A stretch of 64,000 nt of DNA, from assembly GCA_009760855.2 (NCBI GenBank), contig WPIO01000011.1, forward strand, positions 4,518,501-4,582,500. The letters are read 5' to 3'. This document shows positions 37,711 to 63,515 of this stretch, one piece after another (position 1 is the first letter of the stretch; each line of letters opens with the position of its first letter). The notes beneath the pieces were generated by a model. That model was not told where the DNA came from. It was given only the letters and a program-made list of their open reading frames with translations, and did no database searches. The translations under genes were made by a program, and so were the position numbers. The DNA comes from Cristatella mucedo (lineage: Eukaryota > Bryozoa > Phylactolaemata > Cristatellidae).

Positions 37711-37865
37711 CTTAGCCTGGAGGCAATGCGCTCGCTCGAGACCCCTCGAGGTCGTGGGTTCGATACCGCAGCAGCGTGCATTTCTATATTGCCGAGTGCA
37801 AGCGGGAGTGATAGCCAGCCTGCTGCTCTTTTGCCGCTATATGCACTGGGCTGCTGAATCAGATG
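37711..37865 (+). mobile_element. SINE family A
   Basis: A-box region GCCTGGAGGCAATGCGCTCG and B-box GGTCGTGGGTTCGATACC, followed by the family body (GTGATAGCCAGCCTGCTGC, CGCTATATGCACTGGGCTG). The most diverged of the four copies. Confidence 0.75.
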
Positions 37866-38955
37866 ACCTTTTTTGAAGGTCAACGCTGAGCACGTCTCGG
37901 CACTTCGAAAGCGAGGCCAAGTAGTGCGTCCGAACGCAGCGCTAAAAGTGGTCACATCGATGTGCTTGGATGTGTAGATTTATGTGCGATGCGCTGCTGC
38001 GGTGCAGTGCAGCGTAACAGGGCACAACTCTAAAGGACGGGTGCGTGGAGTGCGTGTGAGGCGTAATGCCACGCCGAGAAGCCCGGTTTGTTATCGCGCC
38101 TTAATTAACTGCCAATGTGTGCAGAGCGTGTATGCAAATTTGTGTGCAATTTCGCGGCAGCGAAAGCATTTCCGCAGCCTTCGAGCAAGTGCATTCGAGT
38201 TTTGCCGAGCGGCCCCACTTGAGATTCGCGTGCAACAAGTGCAGCGCCACTTGGGCGGTGCGAAAGAAGCAAGAAGCGCGGCCGGCTCCATCGCGGTCCG
38301 GATAGACCCGGCAATCGGCTGGCCGCTATTGGCTGGCAGCTTCCGAGGCGTGCCATTGCTCACCGCCTTCCGCACGGGAGAGCAGAGCAGCCAGATTGCT
38401 TTCGCAGCTGCGATGCCGCTGCCGAGTAAGCCGCGAGAGAAGCGCTCACTGTCGAGGCGGGAAGGCCGTCACTGCGGCGGCGGCGGCGCTGCGTCCGCTC
38501 GGCTCGAATGCCCTCGCCCGCTGCAGTGCTGCTGGGCTGCAGCCGCCGATCGAGCGGATCTCTCGCCGCCAGCTCGCTCCGCTCCCTCCGGGAGCGAAGT
38601 GTGGCCTGTGGAGGATTTCTCCGATCGAAGCGCAAATCCGCATCCCGCGCTCGCTCGATGGTGCCGGACGAGCCTTCACTCTTTGGCACGTGAAACTCAC
38701 GCTGAGTCACTCAACTTGAGCTCGCGACAGCCTACACTTGGGCCCTTTCATCTGACGCTTACAGTCGAGTGAGTTCAAGCTCAAGCGAGTGATGAGCCTG
38801 CGAGGCAGGGTAATATATAGCTAGTTTTCTGGCTCTGCGAAAGTGTGGCGTTACGACGCTGGTTCTGTCTGGCACTTTTGAAATTTGGCTGCCAAGAGAC
38901 CCCGAGGAAGATGTCACTTGTCGCTGAAGCAGAGAATCCATGACACAGGGTTTCG
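37866..38955. other. Unassigned GC-rich sequence
   Basis: No gene recognised. Overlapping open frames on both strands reflect GC content. Confidence 0.45.
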
Positions 38956-38956
38956 C

Positions 38957-38984
38957 TCTCTCTCTCTCTCTGCGTCTCTCTCTC

Positions 38985-39073
<89 letters not shown>

Positions 39074-39150
39074 GTCTCTCTCTCTCTGCGTCTCTCTCTC
39101 TCTCTCTCTGCGTCTCTCTCTCTCCCTCTCTCTGTGTCTCCGTGTCTCTT
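38957..39150. repeat. CT microsatellite with TGCGTCTCT units
   Basis: Pure CT core (about 38998-39070) flanked on both sides by CTCTGCGTCTCT variants. Confidence 0.96.
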
Positions 39151-39712
39151 TCCTTCGTGTCCGACCGAGTCTACTGACCGCACAGGAAGCCTCAGAAGTC
39201 CGACCGGGCTTAGGGTGCGCTATAGAATGCCCTCCTGCCAAGCACCCACTCGATCCTCGCAGCTCTGCGGAGATATATCATGTGGAGGTAGATCACTGTT
39301 CTCACGGGTCAAGGCGCGACATTAACTCAATTACTGGATGTTTTGTCATTTATTATACATTGCTATTACTATCGGCGACTCGCCGGGACTCGTTAGCAAC
39401 CCTCCGAGGCTCCGCCTGTGCGGTCCGTCGTCTGCGTCACGTACGAGTGGCAGCTGCTTGCTGTGCGGGACCGGCGAGCGGCCGCGGCTGCGGCGCAGCG
39501 ACGGCGGAAGTGCGGAACCGATGCCGGAAACTGAAAAGTATGAACGCCAGGGGAAGAAGGGGGGCGAATTACCCACAAGCAATTCGGCCGCCGCCGCAGC
39601 TGCTGGCGTCAAAAATGCACGAACGACTTTGGACGCCGAGCACGCCGCTAGCCGCCGCGCGCGGCGTCCGAAGGTAGCTCGATGCTTTAGCAATACAAGT
39701 ACACATCAATCA
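39151..39712. other. Unassigned sequence
   Basis: No gene or element recognised. Confidence 0.45.
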
Positions 39713-39848
39713 TTTGTATAGTGCCCTAACAGAACTTCGACTCTATTCAGGCGCTTTGCTTATGCCACGGGGCTCGAGCCCATGACCTCGGCTAGACCTT
39801 GATCGGGGCGAGCACCTTAACCACTAGGCCAAACCAGCGCGTCAATAG
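39713..39848 (-). mobile_element. SINE family B
   Basis: Minus-strand copy. The head reads TTTGGCCTAGTGGTTAAGGT with B box GGGCTCGAGCCCC. The tail reads GCGCCTGAATAGAGTCGAAG and TTCTGTTAGGGCACTATAC, ending CAAATGATTGA. Confidence 0.8.
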
Positions 39849-40310
39849 GAAAAGACGTTCGAGCGGCGTCTGCTGGGACCCATGCATAATACTCGTCAAC
39901 TCACCAAGACAAGTGAAGCAGCATTCGACCGAGGAGAACCTGTCGTACTGTCTCGGCTGAATTACGCAGCAAGCCGAGACCGCGACCGTCACGTCACGAC
40001 CGCGGCAGCTTCGAGGGGACCGAGCAAAGACCAGGCAAAGACTTCGCTGCAGGCTGTCAGCCGCTGCTCTCGCAGTCGAGCGCAAATCCAACAATCCACG
40101 CGTCGCCGCCAAAGGCTGGCGTGTCAGTGTTGTGTAGCACTGTAAAGAGAGGAAATGTGGCGAGAACTTCAAAGACTACAACAATTTCGCGGTATTGCCA
40201 AGCCGAGCGGTCGTGAAGCTGGACGCCGGATGACGGGAAATTTTATTAGGTATTTGGCTCGCGGTGCTAACAGCATCCATCGCCTCGTTAGTAAAACCGA
40301 AAACGATAGC

Positions 40311-40350
40311 CCGTATATATAAAGGCCGATGCGGCGCGTGACTTCCAACA
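40311..40350 (+). promoter_or_regulatory. Possible TATA promoter
   Basis: A strong TATATAAAGG box at about 40313-40322 is followed 25-35 bp later by a pyrimidine-flanked CCAACAG start-like region. No coding exon could be tied to it; the sequence runs into SINE A at 40403. Confidence 0.3.
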
Positions 40351-40402
40351 GACTCGTTCGCAGGCTTACGGCAGCTCACTCTCAACCCTAGTACTCACTG
40401 AC

Positions 40403-40565
40403 CGGCATGCGAACAAAGTAAGGCGGTTGCTCTTCAACGTCTCGGTAGCGAGGTCATGGGCTCGAATCCTGCGGTGGGCGATTCTTTATAGCCACTGCAA
40501 GCGGCGGTTACAGCCTTTAAGGCTATTCTTTCGCTATTCAAAAAGAGGCAGTTGAGTCGGCTAGA
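40403..40565 (+). mobile_element. SINE family A
   Basis: A-box region ACAAAGTAAGGCGGTTGC, B box GGTCATGGGCTCGAATCC, body TTTATAGCCACTGCAAGCGG and CGCTATTCAAAAAGAGGCAG. Close to the copy at 33862. Confidence 0.85.
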
Positions 40566-41420
40566 TTTTCTTTTACTTAGAGAGAGAGAATGCGGTCGGG
40601 ACTACCCCTTTTAAAATGTCCGGATCGTAAGTCGTACATTAGTCTCGGTCGCACATAATCATAACTCGCGCTGCTCATAAGCGTTGGCCTATCGCGGCTA
40701 TCTCATATGCGGTGGCTATCGGTTATAATTCAGCGGAAAAGCTCATAGTTCGCAATCACGGAGCATCGTAACCCATGAGCTGTTTCGCCGGTTGTGTGCT
40801 TGCTAACTCGTGCTCGCGCTCGCGCGTACGTCTGCGTGCGCCGCTTGCGTAAGCTTGTTAAAGGTGGCAACGTGTGTTCCACGTGTGCGGTGCACTCAAG
40901 CCGGTCCACGTACGTCGTTGAGTAGCTCTTACATCACAAGGGAATGTTAAGATATCAAGTGGAACTTGTATTATAGGCAAGCATGGGAACACCTTTAACT
41001 TTAACCTTTTCTATTCACTTCGCGGACTCTGCTCAACTCGTTTTTGTTGTCGACGAGAGCGCTGATATCGACGAGCGAGTGCGATCTCCGCCTATTTAAG
41101 TCACCCAGCGTACGCTTTTCTGATGTCGCTTGCCGCTCGCGTATCGTTTCGCAAGTGAACCTCGCAAGATCGAGACTTTACTGAGCTGCGTTCTTCTTTT
41201 TCTCCACAATCGCTTATACTTAACTAACCTGTTTACGTCGAACCGGCAGAACTACGCAGTAAGTTCGTACATGTTTCGTCCAATTCAGCCCTCTATTCTT
41301 ACTATGTCCTCACTTTTTCTGCATTTGCTCCTTCTTCCCTCTCTGTCTCAGTGATATTTCCTTCCCTTTTTTCTTTGGCTGTCTCAATTTTTCACGCGCC
41401 ACTTGTTTCATTTTCTCTTG

Positions 41421-41453
<33 letters not shown>

Positions 41454-41575
41454 TCAATAATGTTCCCAGCCGGTCTCTCTCTCCCCCCACAAACACATCC
41501 TCTCTCCCTCTCAGTCGTTATCTCAATCTCCCCGCCTCTCTCCGTCTGAGAGTTTTCCTCTCATTCTTTACTCCC
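40566..41575. other. Unassigned sequence with short CT repeats
   Basis: No gene seen. A short CT run occurs at 41422-41448 in a pyrimidine-rich stretch (41320-41575). Confidence 0.5.
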
Positions 41576-41710
41576 GGGCTTTAGCCTAAAGGCAAGGCAC
41601 TCGCACTTCATGACCTCGAGGTCGTGGGTTCAAATCCTGCAGCAGGTAATTACTGTCCACTACAAGCGAGGTGATAGCCGTCAAGGCTCTTGTGCCCAAA
41701 TATACAATAA
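41576..41710 (+). mobile_element. SINE family A
   Basis: A-box region TAGCCTAAAGGCAAGGCACT and B box GGTCGTGGGTTCAAATCC, body ACTACAAGCGAGGTGATAGC and GTCAAGGCTCTTGTGCC, ending in AATAATAATG. Confidence 0.8.
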
Positions 41711-41778
41711 TAATGATTGAGGTAATTGATGTATTCATTTGTATTGATTTTATTGCAATCCATATTGTAATTGTAAGC

Positions 41779-41876
41779 GGCGGTGGCGGCGGTGGCGGCG
41801 GCGGTGGCGGCGGCGGTGGCGGCGGCGGTGGCGGCGGCGGTGGCGGCGGCGGTGGCGGCGGCGGCGGTGGCGGCGG
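41779..41876. repeat. GGC/GGT trinucleotide tract
   Basis: About 98 bp of GGCGGTGGC units. G-rich on the plus strand, so quadruplex formation is plausible. No coding exon is supported around it. Confidence 0.95.
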
Positions 41877-41879
41877 GCA

Positions 41880-44220
41880 ACCGGACGAGGAGCCTTAGAG
41901 AGTCCGTGCGGCGCCCATAGTCAATTTATCAACGAGCGCCAAAAGCCCAAAGCAGCCGCTAATGCATTACTTGAGAAATGCGTCTGCAAACATTTGATAC
42001 GAGCTACCTAACTCAAGGCGAAACTTTAGGGACGCTGACAGTTCACAGAAAAGCTCAGCGATGCTTGCGGCTCGTGGCTGGTGGCGTCGTCGTGCTTAGC
42101 AGAGCCATCCAGTCCTGCCGAGGCAAGCAAGGAAAGCGTCGCAGGCTGACGTGAAGAGCGGGTTAAAAAAGTTAAAACTTAAAAAAGTAAAGAGCAACTT
42201 CAGCTGTCTCAATTAAATATGGCTGCGGTGGAATCTTAGCGGCCTTCGCGAATTAGCCAGCGTTATTTTTTATTTTTTTTAGGAAAGAAGATCCCAGGCG
42301 CTCATCGTCAGCTGAAAGCAAAGATAATCTACTGCACTCGACTCGACTCCACGCTTTGATCCACGAAGTATAAGCAGAACGTGGGTAACACGGAATTACC
42401 GTTAATTATTTATTATATATTATAATTATAAATATAATTATATATTAATTACCTCGCGGAGTGTGACACACCCACGAAGTGTGAGCAGCTTACCGCTGAG
42501 ACCAACCGTACGGAGTCCTTTGTGAAGACGTGCTCTAAGCAGGCCCCAGTATATTTGCACGGGCCTGCCGTGGCTTGAATTAGGATTTGTGGAGGCAAAT
42601 CTTTTGCAGCAGAGCGCAGACATGCGTTGGAGTGCTAAGTTTGGAGGCTTAGCGGCTGCAAGCGTCAGCGCTAGCAACTACCGCTGCATTGCTGGTGCGC
42701 TTCCACCCCCACCATCACCACCACCACCGGAGACCATTGCTGCGCTTGCCCGATGCAGGTCCGGTGGTCCGCTGGAGCCGAGACACGTCGCGCTAGACGG
42801 ACCGACTGGAGAGCCGGCGCCCAGCGCCACAAAATAGCTGGGGGCGGGTGACTATCCTACGCCAAGCCCCAGGCAAATTTTTGAGGCCAACTCGGACCAC
42901 AAATTGGGTCTCTCCCTCCATGGACTTTGATATAGAGCTGCTCGTGGCAGCGGCTAGGGGCGCTGGGCCACGCTAGGACCACATTTAGCGGAATTCAGAC
43001 GGGACCCAGTGCTGCGGAATTCTGCTGAAGCTCTGAAGAATTCTGCAGATGCTACAACCCAGAGGTGAAAAAGTCGAAACCGCTGCTTGAACAATGCTAC
43101 ACTTTAGGCAACCGGGCTAAGATGAAAATAGCGGGCCCGCATTCCGCTGCTGCTGAGGTCTAAATGTCGGAAAAGCATTTGTCAGTCACTGACCACATCA
43201 CACTCGTAAAATGTCTCAGCGCTACTGCTGCGTAGTGTAACAACCCCTAAGTAAGTTGTCTCCCGAGTGAGAATAGGTCTTATCGCGAGACGCGTTACGA
43301 CCTCTCGGGTCACAGGTTGTCGCCTGCTTCCGCAAGTGCCGTCGGCGGCACCGGAGAAACGCCGTGCTCTAGTCGTCAACATATTTAGGGCTGTTTTAGT
43401 TTTTGAAAAAATTAAAAGAACTTATTTATCGCACACAGTGACGAGGACTCACGCAGTCGTCCGCATGAGGCCGACCCTCTGGTAACCCATCCGCTTCCGT
43501 CGGCATGGCTGCGCCCAAACATAGTATCTGGTACGTTTGCCAGTGGTCCCGGCGTTTCCTATCTCCGCCCATGCTGCGTGGCTGTTCGTTGCTAGCGCGG
43601 CCTATTCATAGGATATAGCCTGTGAAAAAAGGCAGCTGCCTTCGTGCGTAGCCTGCAGCTGGAAGTTCTCGCCTAGCCGCCAGCTCGGCTGGCTCGGACC
43701 ACGAGCCAGCGGACATGCGCGACCCCAGTGACCCGACAGTCAGCGCGCTCTCGCGGCGTTCTTTTTTTTGGAGTAATTGCGTTGCTCTTTCAAGTATTCG
43801 GGTACTAAGTGGACACTTTTCGCTACGTGGGGTCTGGGACCGTGGTGGCCCGCACCCTCAGTTATTTCCGAGTGCTCGTGGGCCCGCCGTTATTTCTCGT
43901 ATCCGTCGCGGTAATGGCACTCCACGAATCGTAAATCTATCGGCGGCGAGTCGCGATGCAAAAGCGTCGCTATGATTTCAACGCGTGTCGTGCTCCCTTA
44001 TTTCGGTTTGTTGATCGCACTCATTGGTAACTCGATTAAGGCTGGCCCTCGGCCAGGTAGTAGTGAGAAAGAACGCGCCCCCGAAGAAATGACGCGAGCA
44101 CAACTCGCTTTCGTTTACCGAGGCTGCATGACATCAGCGTTATAATATCTTGATTTATGAACCCAACGTAGCATGAAAAGACTAATGGTAGTACCCTCAT
44201 CTGGCCAGCTACAGTCTAAC
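41880..44220. other. Unassigned sequence
   Basis: No gene or repeat family was recognised in this 2.3-kb stretch. Present are an AT-rich palindromic patch (42402-42450) and two similar CACGAAGTNTNAGCAG words at about 42361 and 42472. Confidence 0.45.
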
Positions 44221-44224
44221 TTAC

Positions 44225-44870
44225 AGTGCAGCTGACTGCTTGCTGGCCTACCCGCATGTGCAATCAGCACTTACAGCTGGTACAAAAGTCTGCAGCTGGG
44301 CTTGTCTGTCGTGAGCTTCGAAGTTGCCACAGCACACCACTTCTCGCCGACCTGCACTGGCTACGAATAAAGCGACGGATTGACTTCAAGGTTTTGTCGC
44401 TCACTTTCAGGTCCCTTCATTCAATGGCTCCAGCCTATCTCTCCGACATACTCCCCCATCAGGCCAAGCATCGTACCACCCGCTTTTCGGAATCCAACAG
44501 TCTACAATTACCTCGTACAAACCTCAAATCCTTTGGAGACCGTGCATTTAGTTCGTATGCTCCCAAAGCCTGGAACTCCCTCCCGACCTGCGTCAGAACA
44601 TCCCCTGACCTGACCACATTTAAAAGGAACTTAAAAACACACCTATTTAGGAGAGCATTTAGTGGGTCCCTGTGATTCGTCCTTGATGGGCTTATGCGTG
44701 CTGACACTGCATGCTGCCACTAACCACATTTGCATGCTGACCCTGTGCATGTCACCCCTAACCATATTATTCATGTTGTTTATTAAAGTGCCTAGAAAGA
44801 GATTAAGTTCTCTGAGGGCGCTTTATCAAGTGCAATATTATTATTATTATTATTATTATTATTTCTTCCG
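44225..44870 (+). mobile_element. LINE family I 3' part
   Basis: 5'-truncated copy. The frame 44226-44675 (149 codons) keeps HSTPLLADLHWL, SYAPKAWNSLPTC and the family end FSGSL with its stop. The 3' untranslated region has lost about 55 bp before the tail. It ends with an ATT repeat at about 44836-44862. Confidence 0.92.
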
Positions 44871-44901
44871 GATGGCCAGTTTTTCCTCACCCCGACTCTG
44901 C

Positions 44902-44928
44902 GGGGGGGGGGGGGGGGGGGGGGGGGGG
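44902..44928. repeat. 27-base G run
   Basis: Uninterrupted guanine homopolymer following a LINE tail. Length may be affected by assembly error. Confidence 0.95.
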
Positions 44929-45149
44929 TTGGCCGAACGAATACCTGGTCTCCTGAGCTCTGCCGCATGGCTGGTAGGCTAGCTATGGTAGCTATGGTGA
45001 CGACCCGCATCCTGCCTAAGGTGGCTGATGCAGAGACTTCACGTAGGAGTGAGTGTGTAGCAACGAAGTGGCCACGGGAAGTAAGTTGTGCTCAGGCTAG
45101 GATCAGGATGGTTGAGCCAGAGAGTGGAGTCACAGACAGACACTAAGAC

Positions 45150-45199
45150 ATGCAGAGAGAGAGAGACAGGAGAGAGAGAGAGACAGGAGAGAGAGAGAC

Positions 45200-45272
<73 letters not shown>
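45150..45272. repeat. GA microsatellite with GACAGGAGAGAGA units
   Basis: Three GACAGGAGAGAGAGA units, then a pure GA run of about 70 bp. Confidence 0.96.
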
Positions 45273-45275
<3 letters not shown>

Positions 45276-46025
45276 CTTTACTTGTGTTTGCACGTGTGCT
45301 TTTTCAGATTAGAGTCAGGCTGTCTCAGGATGTACTCCCTAACTTTCCGAGGTCGGAGGAGTTTGTGCACTCCAGGCTGCATTTTCCTCAGCTGACTGCA
45401 GCGAATTAACGCTGTCACCGGTATGCAAGAGCCTAGCTCAGTTTTTAGTAAGGCGGAGTTTGAATTCTCTAGAGCCGCTGCCCGGTCGGCAACGGCTGGT
45501 CCAGTGCTTCTGTGCAGCTGCAGCCTGCCACAGTCTCCAGACAGCCCGGCCAGGCTTTAATGGCCGGGCTGCCTGGGTGTGAGCCAATGGTAGCATGGCC
45601 ACCAAGTCAGCTGCAGCTGCCTCCTCTTGTTCCTCCTTTTCATGGGCTTTTCGTTGTGCCTACGGTTTGAGTTTGAGCTGCTCCCAGGCTGCCTCTGTTA
45701 GAGGCAGTGCAGCTCAACGGCTGGATGGCATAACTTGACCGAGATCTGACACTGGCTCCATCTTGCCACTGCCTTGGCGATTGAATTCGATACATTTCTT
45801 TATCTGTTTGGTTGACTTCAGAAGGAGCAGGGAATCAGAGTGAGTGAAGGAGGAAGAGGAAGAAGGAAGAAAGATTGTAGCAGGATAAATAAATGCCGGA
45901 TATGGGGCAAAGGTAGGATGGCTGGAATGGTGGACTGATAGGGAAAAGGATGGAGGAAGGAGGGAGTAAGAAGAAGAGAGGGACTGTCGGTGGAGCGAGC
46001 GGGAAGGGCAAGGTACAGCTCCGAG
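45273..46025. other. Unassigned sequence
   Basis: No gene recognised. A perfect 11-bp hairpin (CAGCCCGGCCA with an 8-base loop) sits at about 45544-45573. Confidence 0.5.
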
Positions 46026-46029
46026 GGAG

Positions 46030-46710
<681 letters not shown>

Positions 46711-48335
46711 ATGAAAGGCATGCAAATCTTGGAACCGAAATGGATGGTCATCGACTTCTGGAGCCAGGCCTCGTGGAACTTGACAGTAGACATATTATTT
46801 CCGACATGCGCTCGATTTTCTGTTCTGTAGTGTGTGTGCGTGCGTGCGTGTGTGGAGCCATAGTTCAGCACAATCAGCGTCACACTGAGCTGCATGGAAG
46901 AGCACGACCTCCACCCACATGGTTCCCTGGGGATAGCTAGTGGCAGGCTTTGATCAAGACCAGCAGGCTTTGGGCATTTTGACTACCGACGAACGTGCAT
47001 GTGCCAGTCATCATGCTCACATGCCTTTCAAGAATCACGTGCCACTTGCTACAACGGCTCTCACTATGGAGATCTTGGTTCAAAGGTTCTCTCCTGGCCA
47101 GACTCGGTGTAAGTGGGGGGCCTACCAACAGCTGCATTCACGTATCCATCTAACTAGCTAGTCCTAAATAGTGCTGCTAGTTTGATAATTGAATTAAAGA
47201 GATCCAGATTGAATCCAAGAGCATCCTCTTCACTGAAGGAGCATTGCCGGCCTCAATCGAACAGAAGAAACAAATGAGTTCTCACATCGGCTCACGGTAC
47301 TTACCGCACAGAGTGAGAGCTCCTTCATACCAAGCTGAGCTTGTGGAGCTCGGCGGTAGTCTTTTCTTGCCCTGACTACCCCTCAGGACGAATGTTTGGA
47401 TGGTACTTCGATGTGCCGCAACTGTGCTGTTGAATATGCAAGCTATCTTCACTCCACGTTACGGTAGCTGCAACTTTCTAATCGTGAAAGCCTGAGCCTT
47501 TGCGTTTTGGTGTGGGATTGCTGGCTGCAACATTAGTGACCTTCAGATGACTGGTGATTTGCATCACCCCAAAACCAGACACCGGCTGTAGTAAGTCAGG
47601 CCAATTATTAGGCAGCTTTAACCTTATCACCAGCGACGAAAGCCCGAGTCCTCCGGCGAAACTCGGACATGTCAGAAAGGCTGAAGTCAGGTATCGGATT
47701 CGGAGATGCCACCTAATTGGCTGATAATGTGCAGCCTCCTTCTGTAAGACCAAATTCTAATTTTCACGAAGAAGCTGTATTGATTTTCCACCTAATGCCC
47801 AGTGTTGTGCGAAGGTGCCTCATCAGTGGCTATCTTTCAGCTAGCGAAGACATGGCTTTAGGCATTCTAAAAACGTTTTAACTAGCTCTGAACTTGTTTA
47901 AGGAGTGGACTGAACCTGGGACTTGCCGGGACCAGCCAATAGTATTAGCTGAGGCTGAAGGAACGTGCTTCAGGGCCATGGGGATAAAAGTTTTAGGTGG
48001 TTCTAGACGTCGACTTGTTTGCATTGCAGAACCAGCAGTTGCGATGGCTGCAGCAGCCGTAGTGGCAGCAGCCGTGGCAGCGGCAGCAGCAGCTGTGGCT
48101 GCAGCAGCAGCAGCTGTAGTGGCAGCAGCAGCACCAGTAGAGGCGGAGGCTACAGCAGAAGCGACAGTAGCCGTAGTAGCAGCAGCCATAGTAGTAGCAG
48201 CAGTCACGGCAGCAGCCAGTGGTGGCAGCAGTGGCTGGAGCTGATGTAGCTGGTTGAGGGTAAGGCTAGATCGCTGTGGTGGTCTCAAATCCTCTGCTCT
48301 GTGTCCAGGTTTGGATCTTAAGTGACATCGCTCGA
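46711..48335. other. Unassigned sequence
   Basis: No exon could be supported. A degenerate GCA/GTA/GTG trinucleotide stretch (48040-48235) gives spurious alanine-rich frames on both strands. Confidence 0.45.
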
Positions 48336-48339
48336 TATT

Positions 48340-48530
48340 TTTTTTAATAATATTAATAAATAATAATAGGATATTTGTATAGCACCATAAGAGAACTTAA
48401 TCTCTGTTTTGGCATATTACGCGTGTTGGAAAGGAGTTTTCAGACGATGTCCCCAAATAGGAATCGAGTCTGTGCCATATTAAGTCTGCACTGCCTTTAA
48501 TACAGGCACATGACCAGAGCTGTGGCGATA
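48340..48530 (-). mobile_element. Probable SINE family B, divergent
   Basis: The plus strand shows an ATA-rich end, TTTGTATAGCACCATAAGAG and AACTTAATCTCTGTTTTGGC, matching the B tail. Then comes GGAATCGAGTC, a B box in reverse. The head is poorly preserved. Confidence 0.55.
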
Positions 48531-48679
48531 ATGCTTAATGATCCGCTCATCGCCTTCATGTGATCATTCATCAGAGATTGTGTAAGGTTTCACTTCCTGA
48601 TGAGGCAGCTTATAGGCTGCTGTGTAGTTGTGCATAACGTATTGATATACCTGATTCTATGCTGGCATGGGGTCCTTGG

Positions 48680-48688
48680 TTTATATAG
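48680..48688 (+). promoter_or_regulatory. TATA-like box upstream of PIGA
   Basis: TTTATATAG lies about 95 bp before the PIGA ATG at 48779. If used, transcription would begin near 48710, giving a short leader. The alternative is that a separate upstream exon splices to the AG at 48777. Confidence 0.35.
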
Positions 48689-48778
48689 TCGTGCATCGGC
48701 ATTTTCGTGTGGCAGCATTGCTGTTGCGCATGCTCGCTGCCATCTAGCTGCTTGCGAATATGCAGTTCTGCTTGCAGT

Positions 48779-62120
<13,342 letters not shown>

Positions 62121-63285
62121 GTGAGTTGCACCAACTTGGTTTTTACCATTTAACCGGTACATTAAGATGATTTGGGCTGCCATGACTATACAGCCACTAG
62201 AGTGAGTGAAAGTGAGTGAGTGAAAGTGAGACAGTGAGAGAGTGTGTTTATGTGTGTATACAGATATGAATGTTCGAGGATAGGTGAGCGATGCTAATGT
62301 AAGATGTCGCTTCAAAGCCAAAAAGCACTCTGAAAAGTCCTTGACCATTGACCTCTCGTGCCCAGGCTCTACTGGCTGTCTATCCGTGGACAGCTGGCTG
62401 GGTGCTACCAGTTCTTCTTGGTCGGTAGTTGTTTGTAATTACTGCACGACTGGATCGGGTAATTCAAAACCAGCGCCTGAGCAAAAGCAGCAGGCAAGGG
62501 TAGAACCAACGAGGTAGTGGCAGCTCCAGTTGGGGTTGGGGGGTGGGGTTGGTCGAGGTTGAAATCTGCCCACTCCAGCTTCGCTGCCTAGCGTCTGGCA
62601 GTGGCGCTGTCCTTGCTCATTGCGTCTGCAGCGTTACTGCACGCGACATCTGGGCGTGTGCAATCGAGCAACGACTGGATGGCGCACGTCGAGCCGAGCA
62701 GCCGTGCAGCCTCTGCTCGCGCCTAGAGCCTAGAGCTGCCTGTTTCTTTCAGTCGAACCGTGGCTGACAGTTTGCCAACAGACTTCTCTCGCTCCGAGTT
62801 TTTTTGTGACACGCTGAGCCCTCCAGAGTGTGCTTGCATTTCTGCCTGAGCTTCTTTGGAGAGTCGAGCAACGCTGGCGAAGGCCCTCCCCACCACGCCG
62901 GTTGGGCACCAATACCTAAAGTGCTGCACACTCATGACTTGCCGTCCTTGTGTTTCAGGTTGTCGGAGATGCAGGGCACTCTATGCTGGATCGAACGTTC
63001 ATAGGGCAGGGGGAGGGAGGGAGGTAGGGAGAGGAGGGGAGAGAGTTGAGAGCTCTTCTCAGTGACAGCTCTTTCATGCTCTGTAGGCCAGGCGTGTGCT
63101 GTGCCCATTAGTCCACTTGTTGCCTAGATGGCTTCAGGTGTGGAAGAGATTGCAGTGACTGAGCAGCCAAAATGCAATATCAGGAGTTGGCAAGATGCCT
63201 ATCCAGACGTCGACGTCTGTAGGTCTTACTAGTATTGGAAATTCAATAAATATAGTCACTGTCAATCCTCGGTTGGTTATGTTTG
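62121..63285. other. PIGA intron 8 or downstream sequence
   Basis: No exon with the expected phase and family residues was found. A GTGAGTGAAA repeat occurs at 62200-62240 and a GGGAGG-rich patch at 63005-63045. Confidence 0.5.
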
Positions 63286-63287
63286 AC

Positions 63288-63515
63288 AGATAATAATACT
63301 AATAATAGGAATACATGTGATATTATATGATATTATGATATATTAGTGCCCTCAGAGAACTCAATATCTTTCTAGGCACTTTATATTTGCTGTAAAGGAA
63401 GCACGATCGAATGGTTAGTGGTAGCATGCTCGATGACAATAAGCATAACGTGGTTGGGGGTGACATGCACAGGGTCAGCATGCAAATATGCTTTTGTCAT
63501 GTATAAGCATACCTA
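63288..63515 (-). mobile_element. LINE family I 3' end
   Basis: TAA-rich end, TTAGTGCCCTCAGAGAACTC, AATATCTTTCTAGGCACTTT and 3' untranslated sequence up to CAGGGTCAGCATGCAAATAT. Truncated before the coding part. Confidence 0.88.

Noticed and set aside
47894-48244. Alanine-rich frame before PIGA
   Set aside because: It follows a degenerate GCA repeat; no splice or homology support.
62941-63000. Candidate PIGA exon 9 after TTGTGTTTCAG at 62959
   Set aside because: The peptide in the required phase (Cys/Arg-rich) does not resemble the family and no donor follows in a sensible place.
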